Assembly (NCBI RefSeq): GCF_004296335.1
Contig: NZ_SGIU01000002.1
Span: 447,882-511,881, forward strand
Length of the DNA: 64,000 nt
Reading direction: 5' to 3'
Origin: Flagellimonas allohymeniacidonis
GTDB lineage: Bacteria > Bacteroidota > Bacteroidia > Flavobacteriales > Flavobacteriaceae
In this document: positions 61,325 through 64,000 of the stretch, piece after piece
Layout of the letters: every line of letters starts with the position of its first letter
Numbering within the stretch: the stretch's first letter is position 1
The notes under the pieces: generated by a model
What the model saw: only the letters and a program-made list of their open reading frames with translations
Told to the model about the DNA's origin: nothing
Databases searched by the model: none
Program-made: the position numbers and the translations under genes

Positions 61325-62410
61325 CTAAGTTCCCAATAGGGATTTTTCAATTTCTGTTGTAATCTGCATTATTGGAAATGGCCTAATGTTGCCAAGTATG
61401 ATTATTGTGAGGTTGTCATCCAGATACCTGTGAACGTTGCACACAAATCCATACATGGAGCCCCCATGTCTGACCAATTTACCGGTAGGCTTAGTGCAAG
61501 AATTCCTTTTATATTCCTTGACCTTAAAACCATAGCCATAACCACCAAAAGCATCAGGATTTCCATCGAACATCAGCTCAATTGATTCTTTTGTCAAAAA
61601 AGTGTTTTTGTAAAGAGCCCTATCCCAAAAATATAAATCTCCCACCGTCGAATACATGTCACCGCTTCCCTTAGCATAGCCCATATAATTTCTATCTGCT
61701 GCTTCATAGTGGTCATCATTGATGTAGCCGGTTGCCCTGCCAGATGGAATTGAGCGGGTTTTCTCTATTCCAGTATTGTTCATATCCAGTTTCCTAAAGA
61801 CATTCTCTGACATATAGTTCTCATAGCTGATACCTGTTACCCTTTCCAAAATCAATGAGGCAAGTTGATAGTTGAGGTTTGAGTAACTGTACCCGCTTCC
61901 TGGTTTCATGGACAAAGAAGCCCTATTTATGATGTCCAATAACTCTTGACTTGAAATATCCCGATATTGCAAATCCGTAATCCTGTTCAAATGCACTGGT
62001 AGGCCGCTGCTATTTTTTAAAAGATAGTGCAAGGTTAGGTTGCCTATTTCCTTTTCCAATTCCGGAATGTAGTTCCCAATTCGGGTGCTCAAATCCAGCT
62101 TCCCTGTTTCCACCTGCTGCATAATGGCACATGCAACAAACGATTTCGTAAGTGAGCCTATTGGAAATTTGGTGTTTAGGTCATTGGGTATTCCTTTATC
62201 AATATCGGAATAACCATAGCCTTTCTTGAGCAAAATGGAATCGTTCCTTGCGACTAAAACTGTTCCCATAAACTCCCCTTTATTCAGGTAACCATGGAGA
62301 ATACTGTCAACTTTTCCCAATCCGTTCTGGGCTCTGACCAAATTTGTCAATCCAACAACCAAGAACAATATTATTCCCAGTGAATTCCGTTTACTCCATT
62401 TTGTTGCCAT
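61325..62410 (-). CDS. Serine hydrolase of the beta-lactamase/penicillin-binding fold
   Basis: A 361-residue class C beta-lactamase-like hydrolase; ATG 62410 gives MATKWSKRNSLG followed by a signal peptide (ending LVRAQ). Catalytic motifs are Ser-x-x-Lys in GSLTKSFV near residue 88, Tyr-x-Asn in YSYSNLNYQ near 175, and HxG in RHGGSMYGF near 320. Family members are esterases, D-aminopeptidases or peptidases rather than true beta-lactamases. It overlaps the end of the upstream lipoprotein gene by 20 bases, so the two are coupled. Confidence 0.88.
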   Translation of the reverse strand: MATKWSKRNSLGIILFLVVGLTNLVRAQNGLGKVDSILHGYLNKGEFMGTVLVARNDSILLKKGYGYSDIDKGIPNDLNTKFPIGSLTKSFVACAIMQQVETGKLDLSTRIGNYIPELEKEIGNLTLHYLLKNSSGLPVHLNRITDLQYRDISSQELLDIINRASLSMKPGSGYSYSNLNYQLASLILERVTGISYENYMSENVFRKLDMNNTGIEKTRSIPSGRATGYINDDHYEAADRNYMGYAKGSGDMYSTVGDLYFWDRALYKNTFLTKESIELMFDGNPDAFGGYGYGFKVKEYKRNSCTKPTGKLVRHGGSMYGFVCNVHRYLDDNLTIIILGNIRPFPIMQITTEIEKSLLGT

Positions 62411-63659
62411 TACTATCAAATCTCTTCGTTGAAATAAGCATGTTCTTTTCATCGTAACTGTAAAGAATCTTGGATATACCATTGTCCAAACGGTCAATGG
62501 GATTACCTTTTACTCCAAGAAATGTTGTTTGAGTCAACCTGTCCAACGAATCATATTCCTGCTTGATTTTGGAGTATCCTCTGGATTTGTGCGCTACAGG
62601 TTCTCCCTTGACATTCAAAAGTTCGATCATTGTTCTGTTGATTCCCCTGTTGTCCCATGAATATTTGGCAAAACAATAACCAGATTGTTCATTGATATCC
62701 GGTTCTCCATTTTCATTAATAAAATGGGTCAATGCATAATTGCCAAACCGGTCATAGTTACGAATACTTCCGTAAAACCCATGTGAGTTTATAATATTTG
62801 ATCCGTCCACATCCTCAAATGTTATGGATTTTTCGTATCCGAAAGAGTCACTTTTGTTTATCCCTTTGGCTACGTTGGGCCCATTTCCCTTTCGCAATTT
62901 TCCATTTGCATCCAAAACCATCCATCCAAGCCATCTGCCTTCAACATCGAAAAGCAGTTTGTCCTGTGCCACGCCGCTGCTGTTTTCTATCAAGGTTCCT
63001 TCTTTTGAGACGTTTTGCATAAGGGCAATAGTGCCATTTGGGTTGTAGTACAGCTTAAGGTCATAAAATTCGAAGCCTGGACGGATCGATACTAGTTCTC
63101 CCTTCTTGTTGGTTCTCGATTCAAACACTGAACCGTCGTTTTCCCTTTTCCATTTGTATTCAAAAATGCCCCAATCATTCTCAATACGATTACCGTTCTC
63201 GTTCTCAAACCAAAGTGCAACGTATCTGCCATCTTCCCCTTGGACATATACCTCCCTGTGTGCCCCTCTTTGATTTACCCTGTTGCCAAATCTGTCATAG
63301 AAGGTCCGATATTCCATATTTTCTGAGTAATCGAACTTTTGAGAAGTACTGGTAAAGAAATAATTGGATGTATGGTTGGGGATAACGGGAACAACGCCAT
63401 TTTTGAAGGTAATTGATTTAAGCCTAAAGATGGAATCGTAAAGGAATTCATAATGGTTCCTGGTTATGGCCATTTCTTTTGTAAGACGAACAACCCCCAT
63501 AGGTTTTGGATAAGGGGTTTCCCGCAAAGGGATGGTTGAATAGTACTCTACAAATTCATCTTCAGAGTGTAATGGTTCAGATTGTGACTGGCAAATGGTA
63601 GATCCATTACAGCCCATTAGCATAATTGAGACCAAAAAAGTAAATGCAAGAATACGCAC
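62391..63659 (-). CDS. Lipoprotein of unknown function with repeated D-x-x-G-N-type segments
   Basis: A 422-residue lipoprotein starting at GTG, with a signal peptide and lipobox LMGC (Cys near residue 17). The rest is made of loosely repeated segments ending in turns such as DRFGNR, NENGNR, NKKGEL, DANGKL and DSNGNK, suggesting a series of short beta units similar to YD/RHS- or WG-type repeats. I recognise no family. It is coupled to the serine hydrolase by overlap and lies near an AraC-type regulator. Confidence 0.72.
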   Translation of the reverse strand: MRILAFTFLVSIMLMGCNGSTICQSQSEPLHSEDEFVEYYSTIPLRETPYPKPMGVVRLTKEMAITRNHYEFLYDSIFRLKSITFKNGVVPVIPNHTSNYFFTSTSQKFDYSENMEYRTFYDRFGNRVNQRGAHREVYVQGEDGRYVALWFENENGNRIENDWGIFEYKWKRENDGSVFESRTNKKGELVSIRPGFEFYDLKLYYNPNGTIALMQNVSKEGTLIENSSGVAQDKLLFDVEGRWLGWMVLDANGKLRKGNGPNVAKGINKSDSFGYEKSITFEDVDGSNIINSHGFYGSIRNYDRFGNYALTHFINENGEPDINEQSGYCFAKYSWDNRGINRTMIELLNVKGEPVAHKSRGYSKIKQEYDSLDRLTQTTFLGVKGNPIDRLDNGISKILYSYDEKNMLISTKRFDSNGNKME

Positions 63660-63722
63660 AGTGTTAGTTTTGGTCCAAAGATTGAAAATAAGGCTAATGC
63701 TAGAGGGTCAAAAACAAGAAAC

Positions 63723-64000
63723 TTAGTACGGATTCGTGAATGTGTTCGGGTTACTATTTTTAAGGTATTGACCGGGGGTCTTTCCTACTAATCTCTTGAA
63801 GGCTTTGATAAATGATGATTTAGAATAGAATCCAGCACGATTTCCTATGGCTTCAAGTGTCAGTGACTTGGATTCGCTGCCATCAATTAATTTCTTGGCC
63901 TCTTCTATTCGGTACTTATTGACGAAATTGGTAAAGGTCGTTCCCTTATGGTGGTTCAGAACTTGTGAGACATATTTGGAATTGATCATCAATCTATCTG
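63723..64000 (-). CDS. AraC-family transcriptional regulator, C-terminal part (5' end outside window)
   Basis: The frame is open to the right window edge, so only the last 91 residues are seen. They contain most of the AraC DNA-binding domain: the first helix-turn-helix tail (YVSQVLNHHKGTTF), the linker helix (FVNKYRIEEAKKLI) and the second helix-turn-helix (AIGNRAGFYSKSSFIKAFKRLVGKTPGQYL). The sensor part is not included. It may control the lipoprotein-hydrolase pair 64 bases downstream. Confidence 0.9.
   Translation of the reverse strand, partial: DRLMINSKYVSQVLNHHKGTTFTNFVNKYRIEEAKKLIDGSESKSLTLEAIGNRAGFYSKSSFIKAFKRLVGKTPGQYLKNSNPNTFTNPY

Noticed and set aside
1..64000. CRISPR arrays, insertion sequences, phage genes or integrative element ends
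   Set aside because: No regularly spaced repeats, transposase or integrase genes, or terminal inverted repeats were seen; the tRNA-Ser gene has no adjacent integrase.

Overview
The window is a chromosomal segment of a marine-type Bacteroidota bacterium, most likely family Flavobacteriaceae. Evidence: the cbb3 oxidase is the Bacteroidota form with fused CcoN-CcoO and a one-heme CcoP; promoters carry the Bacteroidota -7 box TAnnTTTG; there is a PorT-like barrel, DUF2490 and alginate-export barrels and an ATP-type PckA; the tRNA lacks an encoded CCA; ribosome binding sites are poor. I saw no mobile element, CRISPR array, rRNA or prophage. Coding density is high and no gap exceeds 300 bases.

Layout. 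0-5 kb: end of an RND/MMPL exporter, asnS, rpoN (sigma-54) and a small membrane protein. 5-8 kb: ExbB, a 4-TM protein and two ExbD proteins, with a PorT-like barrel behind a strong terminator; then tRNA-Ser(GGA). 8-16 kb: housekeeping genes (asparaginase I, TatD, retropepsin-like protease, sucA-sucB, exported amidohydrolase). 16-20 kb: galE, DegT aminotransferase, divergent waaA, sugar porter. 21.5-27 kb: a four-gene operon, USP, SLC13 permease, pckA, pfk. 27-35 kb: ROK kinase, DUF2490 barrel, tonB, a glutamate-cysteine-ligase/CBS protein with a desuccinylase-like partner, hemN and a second USP. 35.5-46 kb: the cbb3 oxidase operon ending in a CoA-transferase, the CcoI copper ATPase with a DoxX-like protein, and a divergent Crp/Fnr regulator; then a third USP. 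48-56.6 kb: a PAS-containing sigma-54 activator divergent from a five-gene envelope operon (pirin, isochorismatase-like hydrolase, amidohydrolase lipoprotein, YceI, alginate-export barrel). 56.6-61.3 kb: a cNMP-domain histidine kinase and a receiver/glutaredoxin-like/thioredoxin-reductase-like fusion, divergent from a Kef-type antiporter and a one-cysteine glutaredoxin. 61.3-64 kb: serine hydrolase, lipoprotein and the end of an AraC-type regulator.

The main result is an apparent Fnr-type regulon. Eight sites of form TGAY-N4-RTCA lie upstream of nine genes or operons between 27.2 and 46.8 kb. In eight of nine promoters the site centre is exactly 29.5 bases upstream of the first base of a TAnnTTTG-like -7 box, which places it near -41.5 (class II activation). 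Predicted targets are the cbb3 oxidase operon, the CcoI operon, the Crp/Fnr regulator itself, hemN-usp, tonB, the DUF2490 barrel, the GCS2/CBS-desuccinylase pair, the usp-SLC13-pckA-pfk operon and a third usp. Together they read as a low-oxygen programme joining high-affinity respiration, anaerobic haem synthesis, PEP/C4-dicarboxylate metabolism and stress proteins. Two further loci deserve attention: the sigma-54 envelope operon at 51 kb and the kinase/redox-fusion/antiporter/glutaredoxin locus at 56.6-61.3 kb.
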